A DNA stretch of 64,000 nt from Tricholoma matsutake (Eukaryota; Basidiomycota; Agaricomycetes; Agaricales; Tricholomataceae): positions 11,470,001 to 11,534,000 of the forward strand of contig AP026538.1 of the NCBI GenBank assembly GCA_026075535.2, in the 5' to 3' direction. The notes beneath the pieces were generated by a model. The model was not told the DNA's origin. It made no database searches and saw only the letters and a list, made by a program, of their open reading frames with translations. Positions 10,022 to 20,634 of this stretch are shown piece after piece. A program made the position numbers and the translations under genes. Each line of letters starts with the position of its first letter. Within the stretch, counting starts at the first letter, position 1.

Positions 10022-13000
10022 TCATCGCTGTTTATATGCCCCTAGGATTCTCTTGGCATTAGTCAGGTTCCCCTCAGGCTCCCACGAGTTCTCTGAGGTC
10101 GGGTATCCGACCCACTTCACTAGGAAGTGCATGATCCTTCCTTTCTTCCTATGTCCGATGATCGCTTCCACTTCATACTCCGATTCACCTTCTATCAGAT
10201 CGGGCGGTGGTTCTGGGAAGTTCGGTCCATGTGTCTCGGTTTCTTTGTATGGGGAAAGGAGTGCTGTGTGGAATACTGGGTGTATTTTCCACTGTTCTGG
10301 TAACTTCAGTCAGTAGGAGAGTGGGCTCAGGACCTTGTCAATGGTGAATGGTCCTTCTCTTTTTGATGCGAGCTTCCTCGTTGCATGCATCATTTTGAGG
10401 TTCTTTGCTTCTAGCCATACTCTGTCTCCTTCTTTGAACGGGGTGAAGTGTCTTGTCATCCTTTCTGCCATCATCTGTCTGGCTAACTCATGAGTTGCCT
10501 TTGCTTTGTCTCAGGCTCGTTGCAGTGCGACAATTTGCTTCTCGATAGCTGGTATGTTTGTTTTCAAGTACGGGAGGGGGATTGCCTTGGGCTCATAGCC
10601 CATCATGAGGTAGAACAGAGAGTTCTTCTGTACGGAGTGGGTTCTCTGGTTGTGCATGAACTCTGCGGTTGGGAGGAGGTGTTTCCAATTCTCCTGGTTG
10701 TTTGAGCAGAAGATTCATAAGTATACTTCCACTTCCTGGTTCACCCGTTCTGTCTCCCCGTCGGTCTGAGGGTGGTACGCTGTGCTCATTGCCAGCTTGA
10801 TTCCAAGCAGTCTTCCCAGCTCCTGGAACAGCTGTGAGGTGAATCTGGGATCTCTGTCAGAGATGATCTTGTCTGGGAGGCCAAATCGTTTGTAGACATT
10901 GTCTAGATAGAGGGTGGCCGCTCCCAATGCATCTATAGTTTTCCTGCAAGGGATAAAAATTACCCCCTTCATAAGCCCATGGTCTACCATGACCATGAGT
11001 GCATCATAACCATCGGACTCCAGTAAGTCAGTTATGAAATTGGTCATCACCATCGCAAATGGTCTTGTTGCTTTGGATTTAATTGGTTGTAGAGGCGGTG
11101 TCATCGGGTGGGTGTTGACCTTCATTTGCTGGCATGTTGCACATCCAGCGACATAGTTTTTGATGTATGTCATCATTCCTGGCCACCAGTAGTCTCTCCT
11201 AACCATTTCAGTTGTCTGCCATTGTCCCAGGTGTCCGCTGGTTACTCCTTCGTGGTATTTTTGCACCAGCTTCTTCCGTAGATCTCCATTGTCCGGGACA
11301 TAGCACCTGTCTCGGAAAAATAGAAGGCCATCCTCTATTTTCCAATCTTCCAATGCTGACTTTATCGGCGGGGTTCCTTTTGTCTTTAGCGCTTCAATTG
11401 CGCTCTTTACCAGATTGTCTTTCATGATACTACTTGCAAGTAGATCATGAACTTCTGTATCAATGAACTTCCTGAATACCGTTTCAGGTAACATCGTGAT
11501 GTCTTCATTGTCATTGTCTTCTTTGGGTACGTGATCCGCTCTCCATGATAACGCATTGCTCTGCACCATCTGCGATCCAGGCACATGGATGATTTGCAAG
11601 TCGAATTCCGATAGGAATAGGGTCCATCTCGCCTGTCGTCTGTTCAGTTTCTGCACTGTTTGGAAGTATGTCAAGTTTTTGTGGTCTGACAGGATTACCA
11701 CCAGGTGTCCTGAACCCACTAGGTAGTGTCTCCAGGTCTCTAGCGATCGTATTATCGCTAGTAGCTCCCTGTCATAAATCTCATAGTTCCGTTCCGTTGG
11801 TGTTAGCGCATGCGATATGTATCCGCACGGGTGCCAGTCCCCATTCGTGTCCCTTTGTCTCAGCACTCCTCCTGTAGCATGTTTCGAGGCATCTAATTCG
11901 ATTGTGAATGGCTTTGTTGGGTCTGGCATCAGCAGTACTGGTGCTTCTGCGAATTTCCTTTTCAGCATTTGAAAGGCTTGTTCGCATTCCGTTGTCCAGT
12001 TGAACGTCTTGTCCTTCTTTGTCAGTTCATTAAGTGGTCTGCTTGTCTCTGCGAAATGTCCAATGAATTTCCTGTAGAAATTCCCAAATCCCAGGAAGGA
12101 TCTGACTGCTTTTACGTTAGTCGGGGTAGGCCAATCCTGTATACCTGCCAGTTTCATGTTGTCCATGGCAATTTCATTGGGTCGGATGATTAGACCCAAG
12201 AATTCCACTTCATGGACATCGAACTTGCATTTCTCCAGCTTCAGGTATAAGTTGTTTTCTGCCAGTCTTTGCAGTACTCTCTTTGTCCTTTCCTGGTGTT
12301 CGTTCTGATCCTTGGAGAATATCAGGATGTCGTCCATGTAAATCATGAGCCATCCTTCTCTGATCATGTCGCGGAATATCTTGTTCATCATTGCCTGGAA
12401 AGTTGCCGGTGAGTTGCATAATCCGAAGAACATCACCGTTGGTTCAAACAGCCCCCAATTTGTCTTGAAGGCTGCCTTCCATTGATCTCCATCCTTGATT
12501 CTGATGTTGTGATATCCCCATCGGATGTCCAATTTCGTAAACCATTTTGCCCCTCTCAGTTTGTCCAACAGGTCCCCTACCAGCGGCAATGGGTAGGTGT
12601 TCTTGATCGTTCTGTTGTTCAAGTACCTGTAATCTTGGCAGGGCTGTAGTGCATCCGAGTCCTTCTTCGCAACGAAGAAGAATGGCGATGCCATGGGTGA
12701 TTTCGATGGTCGGATGTATCCTTTCTGTAGGCTTTCGTCGAGAAACTCGTCGAGTTTCTTTTGTTCTGCCAGTGACAATGGGTAAACCCTGCAATCCTTC
12801 GCCATGAAGTCCGTTTTCAGCTTGATCACATGATCCCAGGGTCATGATTCTGGGAATCTTTCCGATGCTTCCTTTTCGAATATCTGTCGGTATTCCCTGT
12901 ACTGTTCAGGGAGTAGTTCGTTGAGGGTCTTTTGTTTGGGGTCTCCTTCCTTCTTGTGTGTCAGGTGTTGTGAGACCGATGTTTTTGCCCTGATCCAGAT

Positions 13001-14215
13001 ATTTTGTCCGTAAGCATATCATGGTGATCCCTTTGCCTTTACGATCCGAGAGATTGTCTTCGTTGATTGGGAGTACCCGTATCTTGGTTCGTCGTACTCC
13101 TCTGTCAATGGTGTTTTAGCTGGTTCAAATATTCCAATGACGGGTTCTCCTCGGATGTAGGTGACTAGTAGTTCATCATCTGCAATCCCTTGTTTGGGTG
13201 TCCCTTCCAGTTGTTCCGTTGCCTGTTCTGTTGCCAGTTCCATTGCCAGTTCCGTTGCCTGTTCGTGGTTTGCCTGTGCTGGGTTTTCCTTCCCAGTGTC
13301 TTCTTCATCTATTGGCCCAATGGGCTCTGCATCTTGAAGAGTTGTGACCGCAATCTCTTTGTCTTCTACTTCTTCGATGGTTGCCTTTCTTGTTTCGGTG
13401 GGTACTGTGTTCTTTCCCAGCTTAGTCCGAAGGGCTTCTCCCATCTGCCTTGCTTTATCGGCAATTTTCTGGCATTTTGTTAGCTGTTCCTCGTTCCTCT
13501 GTTTCTTTTCGAGGGCGAGCTTTTCTAGTTCTTTAGTGGCTATGCGGCGCCACATAGGTCGCTCTTCTTCTTTCACCTCTGTCTTGAGGCCCATCTTTTC
13601 TTTTGCTTGGGCGACCATCTTTTGTGCCCATGCCCGTTTCTCCTCTCTTGTCATTTCTTTGAAGGGCTTCCCTTCTTCTTTGACTGTTCTCCGGTGCCAA
13701 GCCAGAGGTTCGTCGTCAGATTTCTCCGTTTGCACCCTTCTGATGAGGGTTTTTCCTTTCCCAAATGAGAATTCTGGGTGGGTTCGGTCGGTCATTCAGA
13801 ATTGGAAGGTTCCAATTCTCCAGTCGATCACTGGGTTGATTCTTCTGAGCCATGGCAGACCCAGGATAACTGATTCTTTCCCTAATCCTGCAATGAGGAA
13901 GGTTGTTGGGAACAATCTTCCATTGATCGTTAAGAATCCTTTGGTGTAGTGGGAGATCTCCCCTTTCTTGTTTGGGGTTCCATCTACGTTCTTGACCCTG
14001 ATTGTCCTTTCCAGGGGGTGTAGTTTGAATCTGCCACTTTTTGCGAATTCGTGGCTCATGAATATTCCTCCTGCTCCTGAGTCGAGTAGGGCTTTGGTTT
14101 CGATGGCTTTCCCTCTGCCTGCTCCTAGCACTTTGATATCTAAACACATAGATTGATTCTTCAAAGTGGCTAGTAATACAGAGCAGACAGAGAGTTCAGT
14201 GGTACCTGGCATCAA
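10022..14215 (-). pseudogene. Gypsy-3 pol: protease, RT, RNase H, integrase, chromodomain
   Basis: Minus strand, one frame from 14215. The protease has ALLDSGAGGIFMS (DSG) and VILGLPWL. A Lys/Glu-rich, probably coiled spacer follows (13019-13795). RT has KWFTKLDIRWGYHNIRI, FGLCNSPATFQ and MIYMDDILIFS (YMDD). RNase H has TIELDASKHATGG. Integrase has a zinc-binding HHCC end (CATCQQMK), the core IISDRDPRF and HPQTDGETERVNQ, and a chromodomain (EYEVEAIIG, FLVKWVGY, NSWEPEGNL) ending at 10022. In-frame TGA codons follow FQF (about 13796), GSP (about 13019), PES (about 12844) and EVYL (about 10714). The first catalytic Asp of integrase is Asn here (codon 11039-11041). Gypsy-2 has Asp and an open codon at the matching places. 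Confidence 0.92.
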
Positions 14216-14229
14216 GGCAGGCCACCTCT

Positions 14230-15348
14230 TTAAAAACCCTCATCCCCTATTAAGGCGAGAGCTTTCTCCTTTCCTTCTTCATCAAGTTCTTTCATGATTG
14301 CTCGGATCTTTGAGTAGGCTTCTCTGCCTTTGTTCTTTGGGAAAGGCCGGTCCTCGGTCCTTGTCTCCCCTTTCTTATGTTTGGTTGCTCTGTGTCCTGG
14401 TTGGTGGCACACAAAGCATAATCCCTTCTTCATATGCTCGATCCTCTCTTGATTGGAGAGTCGGTTAATTTCGAGTGGACCTTCCTTTGATTTGGAGTTG
14501 GGCAGCTTCCTTGCTAAGGCCTCTTGTGCCTTCCCAGCTATGGCCCTTGCTCTTCTCCATTGTCTGTCATACTTGGAGGCGGCGTTAATCATCCCTTCTA
14601 ACGTGGTGGGAATTGTTTCCATGTTAAAGACTCTCTCGAGGAGTCTTGGGTTCAGCCCATCCATGAAGAGCTCGATGAGGGCGGTGTCGTCATTGATTCC
14701 CACCTTCTCTCGCAGGATTCAGAACTGCGCTATGTAGTCCTCCAGGTCCTGTCCCTGCTTCAGTGTTTTCATGTCTGTCCTGGCTCTGCCAGCTTCGTCA
14801 ATCGGTGTGAACACTGTTTTGAGCGCCACTTTGAAGGTCGACCATGTTCCTAGGTCTTCCTTCTCTGCCCATGTCTGTGCCCAGGGCGCGGCGGTTCCTC
14901 CATTCATAAATGACAATGCGAAGATGATTTTCTTTTCATCGGTGTCATAGATTCCATGGTTCACTCTCAAATAGAGTTTTACTTCTTGTAAGAACTTTGC
15001 AGTTCTCGTTTGGTCCCCTGTGAAGTCAGAGGGGGTTCGGATTCTAATCTCCTTGGTAGATGTGGTGGGTTCAGTAGACATGTTGGCGTTGTCGTTGGAT
15101 AGGGAGAATGGATCTCGTTCTGGGGTTTCTTCTTTATCAAAGGGTCTAAAATCCTCTTCGTCGAGGTATCGGGGTTCTTCGTCACTGGTTTTCCTTGAGA
15201 ACCACTTCTGTGCTGGTTCCGAGTATCGTACGAGTCGACCCTGGTATCTATACCATGGGGTTCTTCCTGATGATGATGCTCCGGTTGGAGGTCTGTCTGG
15301 GCTTTGTCTGAAAGACATTGTGTCTGCACCTAGGTAGGTGGACTTCAT
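14230..15348 (-). pseudogene. Gypsy-3 gag
   Basis: Starts at 15348, only 17 bp inside the 5' LTR. It has a disordered N-terminus, then a retrotransposon gag core (IRTPSDFTGDQTRTAKFLQE, ALSFMNGGTAAPWAQTW, TMKTLKQGQDLEDYIAQF). A single TGA interrupts it near 14719, then the same frame continues (ALIELFMDGLNPRLLERV) to a knuckle CFVCHQPGHRATKH. The last ligand of that knuckle is His rather than the usual Cys. Gag forms the particle shell and binds the RNA. The stop lies where an Arg (CGA) would be expected. Confidence 0.9.
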
Positions 15349-15365
15349 AGATCAGCTTGACCTTT

Positions 15366-16093
15366 TGTTAAGACTATAGGTCTCAACTCAGCCTAGTCTT
15401 TGTATGTTGCAGTTGGAGGCTTTCCAACTGTATCGGTTCTTGCAGTAAGAGGCTTTCTTACTGTATCGGGTTCTGTTCGGGACTTGGTGCTTCCTAAGTC
15501 GACACAGCTATCCTTACTCAGAGGCTTTCTGAGTAGACCATCGGTTCGTGTATCACAGTTGGAGGCTTTCCAACTGTCGAGTTTGAGTTATCACAGCTAG
15601 GGGCTTCCTAAGCTGTCGAGTGTTCTGGTTGAGTCTAAGACCGTTATTTGAATTAGGTCAAGCTAAGGAATACAGGCAGTATTACTGTAGCTTATATACG
15701 GTTCAGAGATGTCTATTGTCCAATTGGAATACGAGATCCTTGTCAAGTATAAATAGAAAGAACAATAGAAAAGACAGGCCTCATGCCTTGCATGAGGTGT
15801 CCGATGTTATGGAGTGCTGTGGTGCAGCATGTCAGGGATCAATAAGAGAATAGCCTCATGCCTAGCATGAGGTGTCTGATGTTACAGATCTGACATCAAG
15901 GATCTGATGTCGATTGTGAGTGTCCGATGTCACGGACCTCATGTCAAAGGGCTGTCATGTTACAGCATGCATGGAAGTGGGTTCGGGTGCATGGAGTCGC
16001 CATGTGTCAAAGTGTCTGCTGTCGGAAGTGAGTCGAGTTGAACAGAAAAATGATAGTGCCCAGTCTTGTGGGTCCAGATAACAAATCGTAACA
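15366..16093 (-). repeat. Gypsy-3 5' LTR
   Basis: 728 bp, TGTTAAGAC...TAACA, paired with 8432-9185. The right flank CTTCA is the second target copy. Confidence 0.93.
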
Positions 16094-16317
16094 CTTCATA
16101 CTGTGCCCTCACCCAATTGTAATCCGCCTTCATGCTTCTCCAGGCAAAGAGACAGCACTTCGGACAGGTCGAGGTCATCCTTCTTATCCAATCATCCCTC
16201 ATAATCCAGAAGAGAATCCTGTGCAGGCATATCCATGTGGGTCTGCCAGGGAGTATGTTCGTCAGTGGTTGTTGGTTGATGACCATTCACCCAGTCCTTG
16301 CTGGGGTTCATGGTAGG
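16094..16317 (-). pseudogene. Gypsy-2 third ORF, N-terminal half
   Basis: This segment lies between the Gypsy-2 pol stop and the Gypsy-3 insertion. Two minus-strand frames are open. One ends ADYNWVRAQYE and runs straight into the acidic half at 8161-8431. The other (MNPSKDWVNGHQPTTTDEH, then KKDDLDLSEVLSL) is more like a normal soluble protein but stops at the junction. A frameshift inside this short stretch is likely. It has no evident similarity to the zinc-knuckle ORF at the same place in Gypsy-3. Confidence 0.5.
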
Positions 16318-16391
16318 TGTAGTGTCGATGGGACAGTGAGCATTCTGTGGTTTCTTTTGTTGGTTGGGTGGGTGTCTTGGTCTTGGTGGTT

Positions 16392-17861
16392 CTACAGCCG
16401 TCGTCGCTGTTTATATGCCCCTAGGATAGTCTTGGCATGTTTCAGGTTTCCCTCAGGCTCCCATGAGTTCTCTGAGGTCAGGTATCTGACTCACTTCACT
16501 AAGAAGTGCATGGTCCTTCCTTTCTTCTTATGTCCGATGATTGCTTCCACTTCATACTCCGATTCGCCTTCTATCAAGTCAGGTGGAGGTTCTGGGAAGT
16601 TTGGCCCGTGTGTCTCAGTTTCTTTGTATGGGGAAAGAAGTGCTGCGTGGAATACAGGGTGTATTTTCCACTGTCCTGGCAACTTCAATCGGTAGGAGAG
16701 TGGGCTCAGGACCTTCTCGATAGAGAACGGTCCTTCCCTTTTCAGTGCGAGCTTCTTTGTTGCATGAGTCATTCTGAGGTTCTTCGCCTCTACCCACACT
16801 CTGTCTCCTTCTTTGAACGGGGTGAAGTGTGTTGTCGTTCTTTCTGCCATCATTTGTCTGGCTAACTCATGAGTTGCCTTCACTTTGTCTCGGGCTTGTT
16901 GCAGCGCAACTATTCGCTTTTCTATGGCCGGTATGTTCATTTTCAGGTAGGGGAGTGGAATCGCCTTGGGCTCATAGCCCATCATGAGGTAGAATGGGGA
17001 GTTCTTCTGTATGGAGTGCGTCCTCTGGTTGTGTGTGAACTCCGTGGTCGGGAGGAGGTGTTTCCAATTCTGCTGGTTGTTCGAGCAGAAGATCCGTAGG
17101 TATACTTCCACTTCCTGGTTTACCTGTTCTGTCTCCCCATCGGTCTGGGGGTGGTATGCTGTGCTCATTGCCAGCTTGATTCTGAGCAGTCTTCCTAGCT
17201 CCTGGAACAGCTGCGAGGCAAATCTGGGATCTCTGTCAGAGATGATCTTGTCTGGGAGGCCAAATCGTTTGTAGACATTGTCTAGATAGAGGGTGGCTGC
17301 TCCCAATGCATCTATAGTTTTCCTGCAAGGGATAAAAATTACCCCCTTCATAAGCCCATGGTCTACCATGACCATGAGTGCATCATAACCATCGGACTCC
17401 GGTAGGTCTGTTATGAAATCTGTCGTTACCATTGCAAATGGTCTTGTCGCCTCAGATTTGATTGGTTGTAGTGGAGGGGTCGTCAGGTGCGTGTTAACCT
17501 TCATTTGCTGGCATGTCGCACATCCAGCGACATAGTTCTTGATGTACGTCATCATCCCCGGCCACCAGTAGTCTCTTCTGACCATTTCGGTTGTCTGCCA
17601 TTGTCCCAGGTGTCCGCTGGTTACCCCCTCATGGTATTTCTGCACCAGCTTCTTCCTCAGTTCTCTGTTGTTGGGGACGTAGCATCTGTCTCAGAAGAAT
17701 AGAAGGCCATCTTCTATCTTCCAGTCTTCTAACACTGATTTTATCGGTGGCATTCCTCTGGTCTTTAGCGCTTCGATTGCGCTCTTTACCAAGTCATCTT
17801 TCATGATACTCCCTGCGAGTAGATCATGCATTTCTGTGTCAATGAATTTCACAAATACTGT
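16392..17861 (-). pseudogene. Gypsy-2 pol fragment: integrase and chromodomain
   Basis: Minus strand. It starts inside the RNase H-integrase linker (FIDTEMHDLLAGSIMKDD), has a TGA in place of one residue after GLLFF (about 17694), then the zinc-binding end (YHEGVTSGHLGQWQTTEM, CATCQQMK). The catalytic core is MVTTDFITDLPESDGYDA, IISDRDPRFASQLFQ and HPQTDGETEQVNQ, so all three acidic residues are intact. The chromodomain is EYEVEAIIGHKKKG and FLVK, followed by TGA where W is expected, then NSWEPEGNL. Everything upstream of the linker is missing at about 17861. Confidence 0.9.
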
Positions 17862-18729
17862 TTCAAGGCCTTGATTTTGATGATATCATGAATTTTCAGA
17901 ATTGGCATTTCAGGTGTTTTCATAGATATTATAAGGGGTTTAGATGGTTGAATTGAACAAACTGGAATAGTACTTCAATATCATTATCTTGAAAGCAACA
18001 TTCTACTTGCTTATATATATGCTTGCTGCTGTCACACTGCTAAAAATATCACCTGGTCTTCAGCATTGCCAAATTTTAAAAGTGTTCTGTGTTTTTTTCC
18101 CTAAAAACTTTGCAACACTGCCTAGTATATATTCCCCCCTAACCCTTTAAAAGTGTTTTCATACTAGGCCATTCTATATCACAGCTATATTATGTGGTAC
18201 AATCACAGAACACATACTCATAATTTGAATGGCTTGAGTAACTCAAAGGGAGATGGTCAGAGATCTTAGAGTTGGCTGAGTACACTTAACCAATTTATCT
18301 TTCATAGTTTGATAAATATTTTCAGAATTTTTAGAATTTGTTTTCCTAAGTTACTGATGTACATGGCTAATATGAGAACAATGCGACTACAAATATGCTA
18401 TCACATGCATTTATCTCACATGAAATTACATAGTTGAGGTCAGGGACAGTTGGAAAGAAATAACCTTTGTAAGAAATAACAGTTTTTTAAAGAAGAAAGT
18501 GGAGAAATATGTTGAAATATTGAAATCAAAAGTGATTGTGCAGTGTTTATAGTGACATTATAACCTTAAACAGATATTCTGGCATACAGAATGGTGGAGT
18601 AAGGATGATGGAATTCAAGTACTCTTCTAATATGTTGAATTGAATGCTATTAACCTTCCATAAAATCTATAAGAACACCTGAAATGCCAATTCTGGAAAT
18701 TCATGATGTCATCAGAATGAATGCTTGAA
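17861..18729. mobile_element. Non-autonomous TIR element of about 0.87 kb
   Basis: The left 75 bp (17861-17935) and right 75 bp (18655-18729) are imperfect inverted copies that share TCATGAATTT, CAGAATTGGCATTTCAGGTG and TATAGAT. The interior is AT-rich and has no coding sequence. It sits exactly where Gypsy-2 pol breaks off. No target duplication could be read because the right flank is not Gypsy-2 sequence. Superfamily unknown. Confidence 0.6.
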
Positions 18730-18867
18730 TGATAACAAAATGTCATAGTGACATAGGGTAAAATTATGCTAGAGGTCTCCCAACATCTTATAAAAAGTAT
18801 CCCCAACAGTATTAGGGCAGGTATCAAGGCAGAATGGGGTCAATCGAAGTAAATGACTAGAAAAAAA

Positions 18868-19082
18868 CAACTGCTCAAAAAACTGTCCCAATGAGTGACC
18901 ATTTTGGTTTGCTTATTAAACAATGGGTTCTTATCCAAATCACATAAAAGTTAAATATTCTGAAAGCCATAATGTCATAGTACTTTGTCTGATTTACGCC
19001 AACATTATGCTTATGTCATCATTGCTCACCAGATCAATCTTTACAAAACAAGCAAACATTGGGACAGTTTTTTGAGCCACTG
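18868..19082. mobile_element. Mariner-like MITE (215 bp) in Gypsy-1 gag
   Basis: A perfect 21-bp inverted pair, GCTCAAAAAACTGTCCCAATG, lies near both ends. The right end reads CAGTGGCTCAAAAAACTG outward and stops next to TA (19083-19084), exactly at a TA of the gag sequence (compare the intact relative near 62835). TA target use and CAGTGGCTCAAAAA-type ends fit Tc1/mariner. The left end is mutated (CAACTGCTC), and gag does not resume beyond it, so a deletion followed. The 138 bp between this and the TIR element holds nothing recognisable. Confidence 0.65.
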
Positions 19083-19084
19083 TA

Positions 19085-19742
19085 ATCCTGCTTTCAAAAA
19101 CTCCACCAATGTGGCTTCTCCCATGTCCGTTTGCGAAGCTTCTGCTTTGAACTGCAAAATAAATTCATCCACCATTAGGGAACCTTGGCGCATGGTCTTT
19201 AATTTAGCATTGGCTGTCGCCTTTGGATTAGGGTCTCCAAACTGTGCCTCCAATCTCTCCAGAAATTCCTTGAAGGTTGCAAATGGTTTATTTCCTGCAG
19301 CAATTTGATTAATAGCCTCGTTTCTCCAGAACTGTGCTTTCCCCCCCTGAATGTATGAGAGAGCAAACATAATCCTAGACTCAGCTGTATGAAACTCTGG
19401 CTTCCTCCCATGGATGTACAATACTATAGATCTGATGAAGGATTTTGTATTCTCCATGGTACTGTCAAAGATTTGTGGGGGCGTGTACTTAGGTAAGCGC
19501 ACTTTTCCATTTCCGGATTTCTCCACTGTCTCATCCTCCTGCAATATCCACTCCACCATCTCCTCCATCTCATCATCTCTTTCTCCTGTTGTCTCTGGCT
19601 GTACTTCCGCTTGTCTGGGCTGTGATGCTGCCAATACTGACACTAATTGCGACATTTGTGCTGTGAGCGCATCAATTTTTGCCTCTAGTCCTGGTATGGG
19701 AACAGGATTAGGACTGGGATTAGAAGTTGAAGGTTCAGACAT
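19085..19742 (-). pseudogene. Gypsy-1 gag, 3'-truncated
   Basis: Minus-strand ATG at 19742. It has a disordered Pro/Ser N-terminus, a helical segment (KIDALTAQMSQLVSVLAA) and an acidic linker. The gag core reads PPQIFDSTMENTKSFIRSI, MFALSYIQGGKAQFWRNE and FKEFLERLEAQFGDPN. It is cut after EFLKAGL by the mariner-like MITE. The relative at 62171 is highly similar and continues into a zinc knuckle, which this copy has lost. Confidence 0.92.
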
Positions 19743-20227
19743 AATGGTAGAATCTGTGATGAATTACTTCTTCGACAAATTCAAAATTTTTTCTTCGAGA
19801 CCTCTCCACACATTTACGGGTCACGTGATGGTTCATCAATCATTTGTCAATTGTTTGTCGTTCGTCAGGCGCCTATTTTGACACTTCGGATCAATAACCC
19901 TTCCAACAGTGCCTGAACTCGGAGATATCACTGAATTCAGCTTGTAACTAAAATAGTCATCCGAATAGAGTGATGTAAATTGTAACTAAACCAGATCCAA
20001 TTGGTTGTCTGATTGCAGCTGTCCTAATGATGAGCGCTGCCTCTTGATCACTGGTGGTCGCAATGTAAGGCGAGGCCTGGCATTGGCTTATGAAAGAAAA
20101 GGTAGATTACATATATACAAGTACTTCTGGCTCGTGCCGAAAGGATGAGTAATCAGATGTGGCGCAGTGAAACAATGACGTATGTGCAAGTAGGAGAAGG
20201 CGCACTGATATGGGAGTTGTGTTCTTC
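19743..20227 (-). other. Gypsy-1 untranslated leader
   Basis: The 485 bp between the 5' LTR and gag have no ORF worth noting. They are closely matched, in reverse complement, by 61686-62170 in the relative, so this is a conserved leader that presumably holds the primer-binding site (GAAGAACACAACT next to the LTR) and packaging signals. The primer tRNA was not identified. Confidence 0.7.
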
Positions 20228-20629
20228 TGTTAGGGCGACACCCACTATCTGCTAGCTAAGACCATGTGGGTTCTCTCTACAAGAAGGGGGCGGGATTCGC
20301 GTGCGTGATGGGGGAACTGATGATTTTGATGTGAAGGGTTATTAATAGGTGAGTTTGTTGACAAAGGCCTTTCACACTGCAAGCGTAGGTGGAATACCTA
20401 AGAGAACACAACTGGGGTCCCCTAGGCATATATTTAGGGTTTATATACTATGTTACACATATTGTACATTGTTGTTACTGACGCACTCATACATGCGTGT
20501 ACATTTTGATGCGTGCAAAATAAAATTCTCATGCTATCAAAGTGTAGTGTAATTTGGCGTCATGTAGCGTAATTCGACATAATAAAATAAAAATGAGATT
20601 TTATTAGGTAATGGGGTGGTTTCCTAACA
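20228..20629 (-). repeat. Gypsy-1 5' LTR
   Basis: 402 bp, TGTTAGGGCGACACCC...GGTTTCCTAACA, a pair with 6744-7145. The AGAAG target copy follows at 20630. Confidence 0.95.
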
Positions 20630-20634
20630 AGAAG

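Larger units (their letters stand above)
8432..16093 (-). mobile_element. Ty3/gypsy chromovirus Gypsy-3, full length, nested in Gypsy-2
   Basis: LTRs at 8432-9185 (754 bp) and 15366-16093 (728 bp) end in TGTTA...TAACA. Flanks CTTCG and CTTCA fit a 5-bp target duplication with one mismatch. Reading right to left: gag, protease with a Lys/Glu-rich spacer, RT, RNase H, integrase with chromodomain, and a third ORF with zinc knuckles. All parts are present, but several in-frame stops make this copy defective. It is the innermost and probably the youngest LTR element of the nest. Confidence 0.93.
7506..17861 (-). mobile_element. Ty3/gypsy chromovirus Gypsy-2, 5'-truncated, nested in Gypsy-1
   Basis: The 3' LTR lies at 7506-8100, next to a third-ORF C-terminus (8161-8431). 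The body resumes after Gypsy-3 with the rest of the third ORF (16094-16317) and a pol fragment (16392-17861). The 5' LTR, gag, protease and RT are missing; the break is at a TIR-bearing element at about 17861. The bases left of the LTR are AAGGG, but the second target copy has been lost. Its integrase is very similar to that of Gypsy-3, so the two are the same or sister families. Confidence 0.85.
6744..20629 (-). mobile_element. Ty3/gypsy chromovirus Gypsy-1, nested in copia-1 integrase
   Basis: 402-bp LTRs with TGTTAGG...CCTAACA ends lie at 6744-7145 and 20228-20629, flanked by a perfect 5-bp duplication AGAAG (6739-6743 and 20630-20634). It is transcribed right to left. Only gag (19085-19742) and the chromodomain tail (7310-7505) of its own coding sequence remain. 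The middle has been lost and replaced by Gypsy-2, Gypsy-3 and two MITE-like elements. A close relative starts at 61285, and a solo LTR of the family is at 42619-43020. Confidence 0.93.
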
